Shown piece by piece: positions 13,011 to 24,990 of a DNA stretch of 64,000 nt. The notes below the pieces were generated by a model. It did no database searches. It was not told where the DNA came from and saw nothing but the letters and a program-made list of their open reading frames with translations. Positions within the stretch are counted from its first letter, which is position 1. Each line of letters starts with the position of its first letter. The DNA is from Jacaranda mimosifolia (lineage: Eukaryota; Streptophyta; Magnoliopsida; Lamiales; Bignoniaceae). A program made the position numbers and the translations under genes. The stretch is taken from NCBI GenBank assembly GCA_018894105.1, contig CM032124.1:35932277-35996276 (forward strand), read 5' to 3'.

Positions 13011-13123
13011 TTAAGTTGATCCCACATGTTATGCTTGGGACGTGCTATTAAGTTGATCCTAGCTATTAAGCTCAGGACGTGCTGTTAAGTTGTTCCCAAC
13101 TGCTATACTTGGGACGTGCTGAT
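13011..13123 (+). repeat. 37-bp tandem repeat in solo LTR 1
   Basis: Three copies of a unit beginning TTAAGTTGATCCCA and ending near GGGACGTGCT. A related unit occurs in the same LTR position in copy 5 (about 55144-55253). Confidence 0.8.
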
Positions 13124-13185
13124 ATGTTAAAAATGACGGAGCAATAAGGAAAGTTATGGATCACAATTAGTAAGTTATGGACCCA

Positions 13186-13341
13186 AACTAGATTGGAAAG
13201 ATGATCGAGCCGGAAGAGCCGACGGTGAAGTCTCCCGAACTAGATCGGAAAGATGACCGGGCCGCACGAGCTAACAGTGAAGTCTCTCAAACTAGCTCGA
13301 AAAGACGACCAGGCCGAACAAGTCGATGGTGAAGTCTCCCT
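13186..13341 (+). repeat. 52-bp tandem repeat in solo LTR 1
   Basis: Three diverged copies start at 13186, 13238 and 13290. Each opens AACTAG and closes GTGAAGTCTC. It is GC-richer than its surroundings and is not seen in the other LTR copies. Confidence 0.85.
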
Positions 13342-14055
13342 ATCTAGCACCCATTAGTGGTCTACCAAGCGGAATGCTTGGGACAATCTTTTGTGCGTAT
13401 CATGTTTGGGGTTTTTGTTTGATTCTGTTATACTCTATTCATAGAGCAATAAGGATGGATAGGTTTTCATTTATTGAATCTGATAGTGCTTATGTCCTGA
13501 TATATTCATGTTCTGATTGAAATGTCTTGTTAGTCAATAATTTGTTGAAATATTATTTCATCGACAGATCCCTGCTGACTGTTTATTGAATTATTCCTCA
13601 CCAAGTCCTTAGGACTTATCATGTTGTTATTCTTTCATTTCCTTCCTAGACAGGTATTAAAGTGGAACGAAGGCTCATGATTTGGCCGATGGGACTGTTT
13701 TGTGACAATGTTGGTGAATATATGTACATATAGGTTCACCTACCGGTTAAGCTTTGACTTAGAGATGTCGTGGTATGTCAAGTTTGAATCTAAGATCTAT
13801 GGCATTTATATATTGTGTTTTATGAGTTGATGCTCTGGGCTTGTACCTAATCGTGGCTTAGATTGGAGAATGTTGAATGTTGTTGGAATACTTGGCATAT
13901 AATATGGTACTCAGGTAGTGTTGCTTTAAGTTTGAGTATGCTGTTTTCTATGAGTTTTGTTGAAATTTTATGGGCCTATCGATTATGCTGTACGCGTGAT
14001 TTAAGTCTGAATTGGTGACATCCCAACTTAGGGTTATCTTGAGTGGCATGCCACA

Positions 14056-15699
14056 TAAACATTCGTATTGAATGTATGATTTTCAAATTCATCTAACATT
14101 TTAAAAAATTATATATATGTATTTTTTATATATTTTCTAAAAAAATTCATTAATTGATTAATCACTAACCAAAGCATACTATCACTTGCTCAAGTATGCA
14201 TGATAGTCATTTTATATAGTCCTAATTAAAAATGCATATACATAAAAATGCATATAAATAATTTTTTTGGAATTTATTTGAGTATAATACTTAAATTAAT
14301 AATATTAGACCACAAAAATATGTTTATATCTTCTTTAAAAATGTAATTCAACCTTCAAATAATGTATCAAAATGTCCAAATTATTATTGAAATAATCTTG
14401 CATTTTCTTGATATGAATTATTTAAGTCCAGTTGCTACACAAAATAATTTATCTTAAATCATCATCCTATCTATAAAGGACTGGATCAATATAAACGATC
14501 TTATCGTCCTCCTATTTGGTTGTGTTTTCATTTTTATTTTTCTTTTCCTTTTCCTTCTATTCAGATTATCTAAAATATATTTGATTATCTCATTTTAATA
14601 GAAATAATAATTATTAATTTTTATTCTCATACATATAATTATCATTTTAAAATTTTATTTTGTAAAAGTAGGATCTATATTATTAATATTTAATATGATA
14701 TTCTACTCATTTAAAACTAATAGCAAAATATCTCTTTCCTATAATGTGCGTGAATAGGTTTAGAAAATATATTAACATATTATTATAATTAGTTTAGTTG
14801 AGATATCTTGATGATTTAAAAATTAAAAAACTCACAACTAATGTTAAGAAACTAATGAAAATTTTCTAAATAATTTTTAATTTTTAAAAACTCAAATTTA
14901 ATCAAAATTGCAAAATTATGGTGAAATGAAATTCTTCTTAAATATAATAATACATCGATAATGTAGGTTGCATCTTATTAGATTTATCTTATGTTTGGAC
15001 CTTGAATTTTAATGTAAAAAATGCGAAGGAAATTTTTTTGCACTTCAAATGATGTAATTCTATACCTTATTATTTACACCTTTACATTTTTCTTCTCTCT
15101 TTCCTTACTATTTTTCTTGATCCAAACATAATTTTGGTAATTTAAGGATGTTAATTTATAGACACATTTATTCCCAAGTTTTACTAAATTATATATATCC
15201 AACCAATTCAAGTAATTTAATGATATTAAATTGTGCATTTATGAATAGTCAATTAATAATTTTTTTAAAAATAAAAATTCAAAAAAAATCATAATTAGAA
15301 TTGAGTCGGACATTCCCTTTTATATTATATGAAACAAATAATATAAATACGTGTTTATAAATATCGGCTAAATTAAAAACAAAAAAAAATAAATACGAGA
15401 AATATGCATAATTTTCATTACGATGCCGCTTGGAACAAACAAAATACAATATTAGAAAATAAAAAATGATAGAACTTATTTTTGGAACCTACTAATACCA
15501 TGCACCAAACAAATGTTTGAGGAACAAAACATCAGTTCAATTCCATCTACTTTTATTTTTTTCAAAATTTATCCCCCTTTTTTCCATTCATTTTCCTATT
15601 TTTGGAGAAATTCAAGTAGTGGGTCAAATAAAACCCGAAATATGATCCATTTGGTGATGGTTTTTCCTGAGGGGGCTGATCCGATTGGAGCCTATGCGG
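14056..15699. other. AT-rich intergenic region
   Basis: Very AT-rich with poly-A and poly-T runs. It contains the right TAAAC duplication of solo LTR 1. No gene is recognised before exon 2 of thionin-like gene 2. Confidence 0.5.
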
Positions 15700-16536
15700 C
15701 TATGCCTTGGCTTGCACCAACTGGCTACATTTTCCAGTCTCACAATTCCTGACACATTCAGCCACTTTGCTAGAATCTGCAAAATTAAAACATGAATTTA
15801 GCACAATATTGGAAAATTAATGAACCATTTATCTATATTTTTAAAATGCATTCTTCCTATTTTTTACTATTTAAAAATTAAATAGTAACACCATTTATTT
15901 CATTTTTAAGGCTTCCCAAAGTAACGCTCTTTTCTATCTATAGGTGACATTAAAATATTATTTTTCAATAAAATTGTTCTTGTGAAAACATCAAAACCAA
16001 GTATATTTTCAAAATTCTGTGTTTTCTTGTGCGGGAAAGATAAATCAAGCTCGTTTCATTTTCAATCCTGCAAAATCATAATTCAAAAAACACATTTTTT
16101 TTTTTCAATAAGAAAACCTAATAAAAATATTTTTCAACTCTAAAAATAATGGACACTCAATACAAACTATTTCTTACCATGCGAGGAAGACAAGCATAAA
16201 TATAAATTTCTAAAGTCCACAAATAAGCAAGAGTAGAGTAAGAAAGTTGAAACAAAATAAATAAAATGTACCCTTTTTAAATTTCAAGCATTGATCAATT
16301 GCACAGCCAAATTTACAATAGTCGAGTCCAGCCGAGCCCGAGCCCGAGCCTGGATCAATGAGGCATTTTGCTATGCATTTGGCTTCACACTGAAATTCAT
16401 TCTTTCTTGCCAAAACACAACCAATGGAACAAGTTTCAAAGCATTGCTGGAAAGATGCAGATGCAGCTTGGCCTGCATATAGCAACACCAACACCATAAT
16501 CACAGTTATCTTTGGGATGGCTTTGATCTGATTCAT
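15700..16536 (-). CDS. Thionin-like secreted cysteine-rich protein, gene 2
   Basis: Two exons on the minus strand, 16536-16272 and 15776-15700, 342 nt and 113 residues. The donor AAGG^GTACAT and acceptor TTTGCAG^ATTC are in phase 1, the same intron position and phase as gene 1. Residues 1-27 form a signal peptide ending AASASF. The core keeps the C-x3-C-x3-C-x9-C-x3-C-x3-C spacing. A Gly/Ser linker follows, then further cysteines up to the AIDQC motif at the exon junction. Exon 2 adds three more cysteines and a short tail. Reading straight through the intron gives a false 108-residue frame. It is a paralogue of gene 1, probably a secreted defence-type peptide; no activity can be read from sequence. 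A TATA-like box lies about 90 bases upstream. Confidence 0.85.
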
Positions 16537-16621
16537 GGTTGATGGATTTCACTCCTCTAATTCCCAAATATTCACTTAAAAATTCACAATATTCATGAAT
16601 CCTTGAGGGCTAATATGACCC

Positions 16622-16630
16622 ATATATATA
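16622..16630 (-). promoter_or_regulatory. Putative TATA box of thionin-like gene 2
   Basis: ATATATATA about 90 bases upstream of the start codon. It sits just before the point (about 16637) where similarity to the upstream flank at 42837 begins. Confidence 0.45.
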
Positions 16631-17373
16631 GTTCAATTTTAATAATCAGATTGCTTTGTATTAATTTGTAATTGTAATTGGATTTTGTGCATATAGAGGT
16701 GATTTAATTGTAATTGGATTTTGGGAATACAAAGGGTGAGTTACTTGCCATTTGTGTAATGATGTGTAGAATCTATGTGGGATTATTTGCAATTCTTTAG
16801 AAATTATGTTGATTAGAAAGAATTAGTACTATATATATAGGAAATTGATTTGAAATATTATAAATTTAAATGAATCCCATTTTGTGATTTTGAGAATTTT
16901 TTTCGACTTAATATAATTTAGCTCATGAGTAGATAAGAATGATAAGTTTAATTATTCAACATCAAATGCAAGTGAACCAGAAATCATTGAGCTTGTGACC
17001 ATCTATTTTGGATAAGTTTAAGGTATTGTGTTTGGATTTGAATTTGGTAAGTAAAATGCTAAAAAAAAAATTGTGTTTTTATTTATTTTTTACTATTTTT
17101 TCTGTCATTTTTCCCCAAAAAAAATTAAGGTGGAAATTACTTGACTATCTAAGATGAGATAAGTCATTTCCATAAATATGTACTTTTTGATAAGGCCAAA
17201 GGAAGATATTCAAGAAAGTTCTTTTAAAAGAGAAATTGACAGCTATTGAATGATTATTAGAAACTAAAAGATAAAATTAGATTATTGGAAAAGTGAGATA
17301 ATTCAAAATTGGGCTTCACAAGTTAATCTTATACCACCTTTTTTGTTATGTTAAATTGTGTTATTTATTTATA

Positions 17374-17377
17374 TACA

Positions 17378-17413
<36 letters not shown>

Positions 17414-17422
17414 TATATATAT
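17374..17422. repeat. (ACAT)n/(AT)n microsatellite
   Basis: ACAT repeats pass into AT repeats. The homologous sites at about 43595-43620 and 61458-61490 also carry TA/CATA microsatellites. Solo LTR 2 inserted here. Confidence 0.9.
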
Positions 17423-20400
17423 TATAGTGCCCCGTACGGGAGGTGCCTGCTTTCAGGCCGAGGTGCTACTCAAATCTTTTCCGTGAAAGTTTAAATCCAA
17501 AACACACCCCAAAATTCAATTTCAATTCATAAGATTGCACAACAACCTAAAATTTTACAACTCAAGTGATAGCAGCTTAGCACCGACTCAAAAAGATCAT
17601 TTCAAAGTGCGCAATATGTACAACCAAAAGCAACAAAATTTCAAAATTCCAAGAGACACTACAAGAAGTGCAACATATATTCATATTCTCAAGTCTCATA
17701 AATAACGGCATATCTCAACTTAAGATAACACTATACGCCAACATTATATACAGGCTAAGTCTTTCAGCTGAGTTTAGTCCTGTCCATAGTCTCAAATCCC
17801 ATAGTCACCATCAGTTGATATCTAAACGCCTATCATAGACAGTTCTTCTGAGCAAGCATCAATCCTCATTCTTCACTATTCATATCAGTCTGAAAATATT
17901 TAAGAATGCGTGGGAGGGTGAGTCTTAAGGACTTAGTGAGGGATAAAATATAAAGCAGCACAAAGTTCTGTCAAAGAATTAGTAATTCAACAGAATTAAC
18001 TAGCATGAATACAAAAAAAACATGAATATGCCAGAACAAGGTCATTAATGTCCCGTTATTTGAACCAAGAGTTTCGGGCTTACGGCTTATCCATGCACTC
18101 AGTGAAGATTAACACCCCGTTATTTCAAGGGTTCTCGGCTTACGACTTATCCATACATTCATCAAGGATTCACGTCCCATTCTGGGCCTACTGCTTATCC
18201 ATGCCCTCAGCAAGGATTAACATCCCATTCTGGGCCTACAGCTTATCCATGCACTCAACAAGGATTAACATCCCGTTATTTCAAGGGTTCTGGGCTTATG
18301 GCTTATCCAGGCATTCAGCAAGGATTAACGTCCCATTCTGGGCTTACGACTTATCCATACATTCAGTAAGGATTAATGTCCCGTTATTTCAAGGGTTATG
18401 GGCTTAAGATTTTATCGGTGCATTCAACAAGGATTAACGTCCCATTTCGAGATTATGGCTTATCCATGCACTCAGCAAGGATTAACGTCTAGTTATTTCA
18501 AGGGTTCTGGGCTTCATTCCCATATATGCCAAACAAAACCAAATAGGTGACAGGCAAAATCAAGGAATCAAGCCCTCACAGGGGTATAAGAGTCAATCAA
18601 CAGATAACAACCAGAAATTCAAACAATTCACAGAATCCAAGAGTCAAGATGCATATCACAGGTCAAAAATAGATTTAACCCTCACAGGGGTTCAACAAAT
18701 AGCTAGTACAGTGATCAAGTCAAGTATTAACCCTCACAGGGGTTTACTAATCAGTTAACATACAACAAGCAAAACTTTGAACAAATTACAGATTTCAATA
18801 AACAAGAGCAAGTACAGAACACAATCCTACTGAATCCTCATAGAGTCATTCCACAAGAACAGATAGGTATAAGCAATGTCAGGTTGGCAGACCCTTACAG
18901 GGGTAATAATAATTAATAGAGTACGGTAATCAAGTAAATACCAAACTTTATAGGGGTTTATCAAGAAAATCAATAGGTACAAGATGTGCCAGATTGGCAG
19001 ACCCTCACCTCCGTAGTCTCAGAAATATGAAATCACAGACTATTGGTCCGCGGGATCCACTTCTTCATTACCTAACCAAGAGAATAGATCCATGATCAAA
19101 ATCCTTAATTAACCTTAATAACCTCCAATAATTACAATCTTACTATTAATAGTCCCAAAATCACTGGTTAGACAATCATTACGATATTTAGGGTCCAATC
19201 GATACATCATTATGGTACGGCTAATGATGTCGTTAGTACGGGAATATATATAGGATTATATCGGTGTTAACAAAAGAGCATAATCAAGTCCTTATTTATA
19301 TAATTATCTTCATATCGTCACCCCAAATCAGAAATAACAGTCCAATTATCTTAATTAATTCAATTATTGTCACTTACGTCCCAAATTTACAAAATTAGTG
19401 TTCTACTACTCCAATTAACTCAATTAACCTAAAATTTATCACATGATATACAAATCCGAGTTCACTAAACCATATAATAGTCCATGCATGGAATGTATGT
19501 ATACCACATCATATCTCAAATCCTCATTCTTGGCAATAATTTATGATTTATGGAAATAACGGTACAATATATATATATATAAAACATAATTCCATTCCAA
19601 CTCCTTTACCCAATATTTGACTATAGAAGCGCCGGAATCACAAATCGAGAACACCATTACGATCGTCGCGATGAGCTGAAGAATCTGTCCTAGCTTCTCC
19701 GCTATGCTGCCGTTGCCGGTCGCCCTATACCGTTGCCGAAAAAGTGAAACACCACCACAATCAAAGCCTCTTAGCTTTAGGAATCCAACGCTCCCTTCAA
19801 TTTTGAGTTTTGCCATTGGGAAGGCCTCCAATTGGCCGAAAAAACAAACTAGGTCACCTTATCACCGCTGCGTAATTCTCCTCCGCTGATGGTTGGTTCG
19901 TGAAACTGAGGACACCGAGATGCTCCTTGAGTTAAACCTGTCACAGCCCACGGCTCAGACTGGAGCTTTAGCCACTGGAGACTTCACAACCACCACTTTT
20001 GCTGCGGTAGTAACTTCGAGTCGAAATTCAGACCGCCTCACCGCTTGGTTTTGGAAGAGGATGGTACCAACGTGTTCCTCACGAGGAGAGGAGCAAAATG
20101 GTATATAACTTGATGGGTTTTGTTGCTAGCTGGAGAAGGTGGCTGAAGAGGAAGACGGTGGTTGCATGGAGGAAAAATGAAGAAAACCGGGGGTTGAATT
20201 GCTATACATAGGTTTTAGTTTCTGAAATCCAATTTTGACCCCCAAAACTTCGGCCTAGCTTCCAATTGGGTCCTCGAAGGTTTAACCCACTTCAATTGCA
20301 GTCCCTAGACTAATTAGTGCCTCACTTTGACCCCTTTGACCCAAAATATTAGCCATGCAACCCCAAAACTTTAAAAATGTGATCTAATAAGCCTTGCTTA

Positions 20401-20543
20401 ACTGCACTTTGAGCCCAAAACTTTAAATTTTTTTGCAATTAAGTCCTTTTTATTTATTTTTCAAGCCATAAAATCTGACCAACCCATTTCTTGAATTTTT
20501 AAATTCTTATTTTCTCAAAAAATTGAATTTTAGGGGTGTTACA
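17423..20543 (-). mobile_element. Solo LTR copy 2 (reverse orientation)
   Basis: On the minus strand it begins TGTAACACCCCTAAAATTC (right edge, 20543) and ends at the left edge in a decayed GGGGCACTATA. The flanks are TATAT at 17418-17422 and 20544-20548, which is weak evidence because the target is an AT microsatellite. At 3121 bp it shares the GC-rich block (about 19590-20170) and the AAGTCCTTAAGACT motif (17919-17945) with the other copies. The array units at 43.6 and 61.5 kb lack it, which confirms the insertion. Confidence 0.82.
18045..18520. repeat. Minisatellite of about 62/44 bp in solo LTR 2
   Basis: About eight head-to-tail copies built on GGCTTATCCATGCACTCAGC followed by AAGGATTAACGTCCC. 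Some carry an extra 18-bp GTTATTTCAAGGGTTCTG segment and some do not, so long and short units alternate. The 119-residue open frame across it is just this repeat translated. Confidence 0.9.
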
Positions 20544-20771
20544 TATATATATATATATATTCCGACTAGTAATTTTCATTTAAAACTACATGATTCAAAA
20601 TTGTTATGATAGTTATTTGTATTGCTTGCTTTGTTAAATTAAGATGAATATAAAAAGTATTCATGAGTGGATTTCATTCAAAGTTTACTTATCTACTATA
20701 AATAATTAACATTTCAAGATATAATAATTATTTAATTAACCAAAAGTTGCTTCTCAAATTTAATCAAATCA

Positions 20772-21013
20772 AATGGGGTAGTCGAGTGGCCACTTGGTCC
20801 AATGATATTGTTGCCCCTTACATATATAAATGTGAGCTTCAGGATTTGAATCCTAAAGGCCCTAAATGTGTGTGCATGTATAAATGAAAAAAATAAATTT
20901 TACTAAGTGGTTATTTAATGGCCTAGCAACATTGACCTCACATTTATATATGTTAGGTTTGGAGTTCGAACCTAATAAGTACTTGGTGTGCACACATGTG
21001 TATTAAAAAAAAA
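20772..21013 (+). mobile_element. Dimeric SINE-like element, array unit 1
   Basis: Two related monomers in tandem. Each has a box-A-like segment (GTCGAGTGGCCACT; TAAGTGGTTATTTAAT) and a box B (GGATTTGAATCC; GGAGTTCGAACC). Each then has a GTGTGTGCATGTGTAAAT-type stretch and an A-rich tail. Box A, box B and the A-tail are hallmarks of tRNA-derived SINEs. Orthologous dimers lie at about 43824-44016 and 61688-61935. Confidence 0.65.
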
Positions 21014-21531
21014 AAAGTAAATAAAATTGTGCCAAATGGTAAATTTGGCTTAATGATATTGCTAGCTTCACTTTGAATCATCTGTTACATTTCATATTCT
21101 ATTTCAACTCGATAAATATATGCTAAATATTTATGATCTCCAATTAATTATTTATAAATAAAAATACTTAATACACTCGCTTATATATTTGTAAAATAAA
21201 ATGTGAGATGAAATAAAATATCCAAATTGCGCTACACAACACTATATGGTGAACAACACTATTATGATGAGCTGATTTGAAGGTCGAACTTTATCGAATT
21301 TTAAGTTCATATGTGAATCAAAAAATTAAAAATAAACACAAAATTCAATCAAACAGAATTCTAAAGGATTTTTTTCATTATTTTCCTTAAATACTTCTTC
21401 CAACCATTGCTATTACACTGGAAATTATTGCATTACAAAATCTCGATCACAATCCTACTTTCTTTTTTTTTAAATCACTAAAATGTAAATAATTTCTTCA
21501 ATACAAATTTATTCAACTCGAATTAGCTTAA

Positions 21532-21756
21532 TCAACTTGGATGATGTGGTCGAACGAGAGAAGGTTGTGGTTTAAACGCCGGTGGAGGCGGAGGAGAAGA
21601 TAAAGGCTGGCATGCCTTCACACACTCAGGATTGACAGTTATTATAATGCAAGACTTGATACAGTCTTGGCATTCATTTGCATTAGCCATAGACATTATA
21701 AACAAAAAAACTATCACCGTGACTACAACTGCACCTCCAACCCCTTTGCCCTTCAT
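21532..21756 (-). CDS. MKGKGVGG-family secreted cysteine-rich peptide, copy A
   Basis: A single exon of 74 residues. Residues 1-26 are a signal peptide (KGKG basic start, Val/Ile/Phe-rich core, SMANA). The mature part starts NECQDCIKSC, has the next cysteine pair in CVKAC, then a proline run and a basic FKPQPS tail. The family layout is C-x2-C-x3-C-x8-C-x3-C-x3-C, close to the thionin-like genes at 10 and 16 kb. In this copy the sixth cysteine is Ser (PLSSPPP), leaving five. A TATAAATA lies 82 bases upstream and an AATAAA just after the stop. The frame is open and 225 nt long. I infer a secreted, possibly antimicrobial peptide; no exact family name is recognised. Confidence 0.75.
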   Translation of the reverse strand: MKGKGVGGAVVVTVIVFLFIMSMANANECQDCIKSCIIITVNPECVKACQPLSSPPPPPAFKPQPSLVRPHHPS

Positions 21757-21837
21757 TTTTGTGAATTTTCTTTTTCTTTTTCTTTTTCTTTTTTATAAAA
21801 GTTACTTGAATTGTGACAACTCCAAGACAATAAGGGC

Positions 21838-21845
21838 TATTTATA
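21838..21845 (-). promoter_or_regulatory. TATA box of peptide gene copy A
   Basis: The minus strand reads TTATAAATAGCCC, conserved at the same distance in copies B and C (44768-44775, 60738-60745). Confidence 0.75.
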
Positions 21846-22728
21846 AGTGAAGATGAATTTTAATATTTGGGAATTTCACTTATGCACTGTGTAGAATTGC
21901 AGTGAATTTTTTGGATTTTTTGTATATTACCTTGAGTTTGTGAGATGTGAGGGCTATAATTTTTGATTTTCTGAATTCATGTAATTATTTTAGGTAAATT
22001 ATTTATTTCACCACATTTGATTTGATGTGGATTAGTGGATTAGAGGGTGTTTGGGTGAGCTTATAAGCTCCTCAAAATATTTTATAAAATATTTAAGAAC
22101 TTATAAGATGTTAAAAAGTGTTTGGTAAGTTTTTTCAAAACGTAGCTCATAAACTCATAAAATAAGATATTATAAGCACTTAGGCCTGTCAATAGGTAAA
22201 GTATTACCTTACCCAGGCTTGTACCCTAAAATACCAAAAGAAAAAAAAAATTCCTATAATTTACTCTACCCTAATAGTCCCAAATCAATGGGCCATAACC
22301 TTCCTTATCTAACCCAAGACCCATTGAGTTTAGTTTATTGGATTTATATTTTCTATATATACAAAAAATATTATTTAACATATGATACAAAAAAATATTT
22401 TCTACATTTAATTTAATTTAATCATTAAATTTAATTTAATTAATATTTATTTTAAAATTTTCATTCATTAATAAAGTTTTTATTAACAAAGTCATATTCA
22501 TTAATAAAATTAATTTTATTAACAAAGTTTATTCCATGGACTATTAATTTTAATATAGTTAGCTTTATTATTGAAAATTGTTTAACTGTTACTATTGCTA
22601 TTGCACTATATATATTAATTTTGTTAATTTTATTAATGTAATTTAATTTTTGATGAAGAAAACTAATTAATTGTTCCTGTTCATTTTCATATTGTATTTT
22701 TTATATATAAAAAGTTTATTATTAGTAT

Positions 22729-23445
22729 TGATGAGGGTTCGATCTGTCGAAGATTAGTTCGACGAGGTATCTCGATGTGGTTTGACCTCGGTGGTCGATT
22801 ATCTTGTGGTAGGAGGGCTGAATCCTGCAATCACGTAGCAAACGTCATACTAGTCGAGGAGCCCTTGGCTAAGATGCTCCGACGCTCAAGTCATTATAGG
22901 TTGACTGGATAATAAGAGTAGCAGAGTAAATGCTTTTTGTATATATGAGAGCATACCTTTAAAAGGGTTGGAATGGGGGTATTTATAGCCTTCCCTTCTT
23001 GGGGATTTGTCTGAGATGCCCTTAATGTGTTGAAAGGGTTTTTGTCCTTGCGTGAGCGATGATTAGTCATCTTCCATCTCAGTATTATTCTAGGCAGCTG
23101 TCCTTCCAGGTTCTAGGGACAGGGTAGTATGCTGTTGAAGTGCCTGCTGCATCAGGCAGTAGTGGGGCGGCATGCCGCCTGTCAGTGCATTTAATGCGGT
23201 AGAGATGGTACTATGCTTTTTCGACCTCTGTGGTCGAGATATGAATTTACTCGGTGACGAATAGTGTACGAATTGGTAGCGCGGGTCGAATCACCGACCC
23301 GTGGCAACGAACTAATCTGTTTGAGGACTGCTTAGTTGAGCACTAAGGTCGGGTGTGTTGCTGGGTTCTGGAGGCAAGATGGGCCTGGTACTGCGCCTTT
23401 GGGCCAGTATAGTTTGGGCCGAGTCACTTGGGTTATCCCATATTA
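22729..23445 (-). repeat. 3' LTR of the Gypsy element
   Basis: 717 bp. On the minus strand it starts TAATATGGG (TG decayed to TA) and ends CCCTCATCA. A TATAAATA promoter-like box lies at 22980-22987 in the same orientation. Confidence 0.95.
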
Positions 23446-23463
23446 TGAGTCTCCCCCACTTCT
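23446..23463 (-). other. Polypurine tract
   Basis: On the minus strand AGAAGTGGGGGAGACTCA directly abuts the 3' LTR, the expected position and composition for the plus-strand primer. Confidence 0.8.
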
Positions 23464-23613
23464 GAATGCTGATCGAGGGGTCGACGAGAAGGATTGGAAA
23501 GTAGTTTGGTGGACGGTTGTAAGAATCGACGAGAGAATTTAATGATCGACCAGGGTTTGACGCATTTATTGAGTGGTTACATCGTGGTGCGTGTGGGGCG
23601 ACGTGGCGGTTAC

Positions 23614-24779
23614 TAGAGGTGTCAAATAAGCCGGGCCAAGCTAACCCGGTTCGTTTAACAAACTGTTAATGGTGGTTCCGGGCCGAGTCGGGCTGGCTCG
23701 CGGGCTCATTCACGGTCTGGATCGTGACGGGCTGAAAATTGAAAAGTCTGGCTTGGCTCAAAACCAACCTACTATATAGGTGAGTCGGTTTATATGTGAG
23801 TTGAGCTAGGCGGTCCGGCTCGCAAGTTTCTTTTTTTTGAAAATGAATTTAAAATTTTGAAATTTTTATATTTATGTGATTATTAATATTTTTTTCAACA
23901 CTTATACTTTTTTAAAAGACTTAATAATTTATACTTATGTGATTTTTAATATTTTACAACACTTAAATTTTTATAAAAACTTAGAAATTTATACTTATAT
24001 TAATTTTTTTTTATCAATTATATTTTTCCAAAAACACCACCAAATAAGGTGGTGAGGGGTTTGGCATGGACCCCTCTACCCATAATTAATTTAGAAAAAA
24101 TAACTACATAGAGGTGGATTTGACCAAACCTCCAAATGAAAGTACATAATAATAACAAAAAAAATAAAAAAATAAATAATTTTGTAATATCTAAACATTT
24201 AAACATGTCCAATAATAAATCGGTCGTTCACTCAAGTGATCTAAATCGCTCTCGGATTGAGATGCGGTGGTGGATGCGGTTTCAAGCCATTCTTCATCAT
24301 CTTCTTCAAATTGAGGCAATATGATCTTCACCTTTCTCAATTTTTTTTTTATAATTTATAATTTAAAAATTAAAATTTCTTAATTATTGATTTATACATT
24401 TATAAAGTAATAAATTATAAATTATAAATTATAAATTATAAATTATAAATTATACATTCTTAATTATAAATTATAAATTTATAATTTTTTAAAATTAATA
24501 ATTTGTAATTTAAAAATTATAAATTCTTAAATTTTTAAAAATTATAACTTATAATTTAAATTAAAAAAATATTGCGGGCTAAGCGGGCTAGCCCACAGTC
24601 CTTCACGGTCCGCGGGCCGAGTCGATCCCGGGTTGCAAAATTTCAGCTCGAGACGGGTTTTCAAGAGAGCCGGTCCAACTCAACCCATATTAAAAAATTA
24701 AATGAGCCGAGTAGGGCCGATTTTTTTTGCGAGCTAGTTCGGGCTGGGCTCGTTCGCCCTGCTCGTTTTGACACCTCTT
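23614..24779. mobile_element. hAT-like element inside the Gypsy element
   Basis: The termini are TAGAGGTGTCAAA and, in reverse complement, AAGAGGTGTCAAAA. The flanks are 8-bp duplications GCGGTTAC (23606-23613) and GCGATTAC (24780-24787). It is 1166 bp, GC-rich near both ends (GGGCCGAGTCGGGCTGG), AT-rich in the middle, with no transposase. It is younger than its host. Confidence 0.85.
24413..24460. repeat. AT-rich 8-9-bp tandem repeat
   Basis: Consecutive copies of TATAAATTA lie within the hAT-like element. Confidence 0.8.
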
Positions 24780-24828
24780 GCGATTACTGCATTATTGCAA
24801 CCGCTTGGATTCCCGCGTTACTCGTGGC

Positions 24829-24836
24829 TATAAATA
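24829..24836 (+). promoter_or_regulatory. TATA-like box ahead of the antisense frame
   Basis: GGCTATAAATATCC on the plus strand, about 155 bases before the first ATG of the antisense frame and 50 bases downstream of the hAT insertion. It suggests separate antisense transcription. Confidence 0.45.
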
Positions 24837-24990
24837 TCCGCTGTTAAAACAAACATTTTTACGTTTACTACCTTAGCATCTGGTCGAGCGCCTAGTCAAC
24901 TGCCTTCGCTGCTAACACTTTCTGCTTTTAGTTCTTCGATTCAGTAAGTGCTTCCTTTCTATCTTTTCAACGCCCTTTAGCTTTATTGAT

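Larger units (their letters stand above)
11125..14055 (+). mobile_element. Solo LTR copy 1 (TGTAACACCCC family)
   Basis: It begins TATAACACCCCTAAATT (the TG is decayed) and ends GGCATGCCACA. It is flanked by the exact 5-bp duplication TAAAC at 11120-11124 and 14056-14060. At 2931 bp it matches five other copies here. Shared landmarks are a GC-rich block near 11590-11980, a GGTTAGGTGACAAGGAG motif, a minisatellite slot, and a palindromic CCAAGTCCTTAGGACTT near 13602. There is no primer binding site, polypurine tract or pol sequence, so it is read as a solo LTR. The long LTR and its termini resemble Tekay/Del-type Ty3 elements, but the lineage is an inference. Confidence 0.8.

Noticed and set aside
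18048..18407. 119-residue repeat-protein frame
   Set aside because: It is a translation of the LTR minisatellite; other copies of the LTR lack the repeat, and no start context or homology was seen.
18045..18520. Regular repeats resembling a CRISPR array
   Set aside because: The units are contiguous tandem copies without unique spacers, inside a plant solo LTR.
24413..24460. AT-rich short tandem repeat as a replication origin or centromeric signal
   Set aside because: It is a local slippage repeat in the middle of a hAT-like element.
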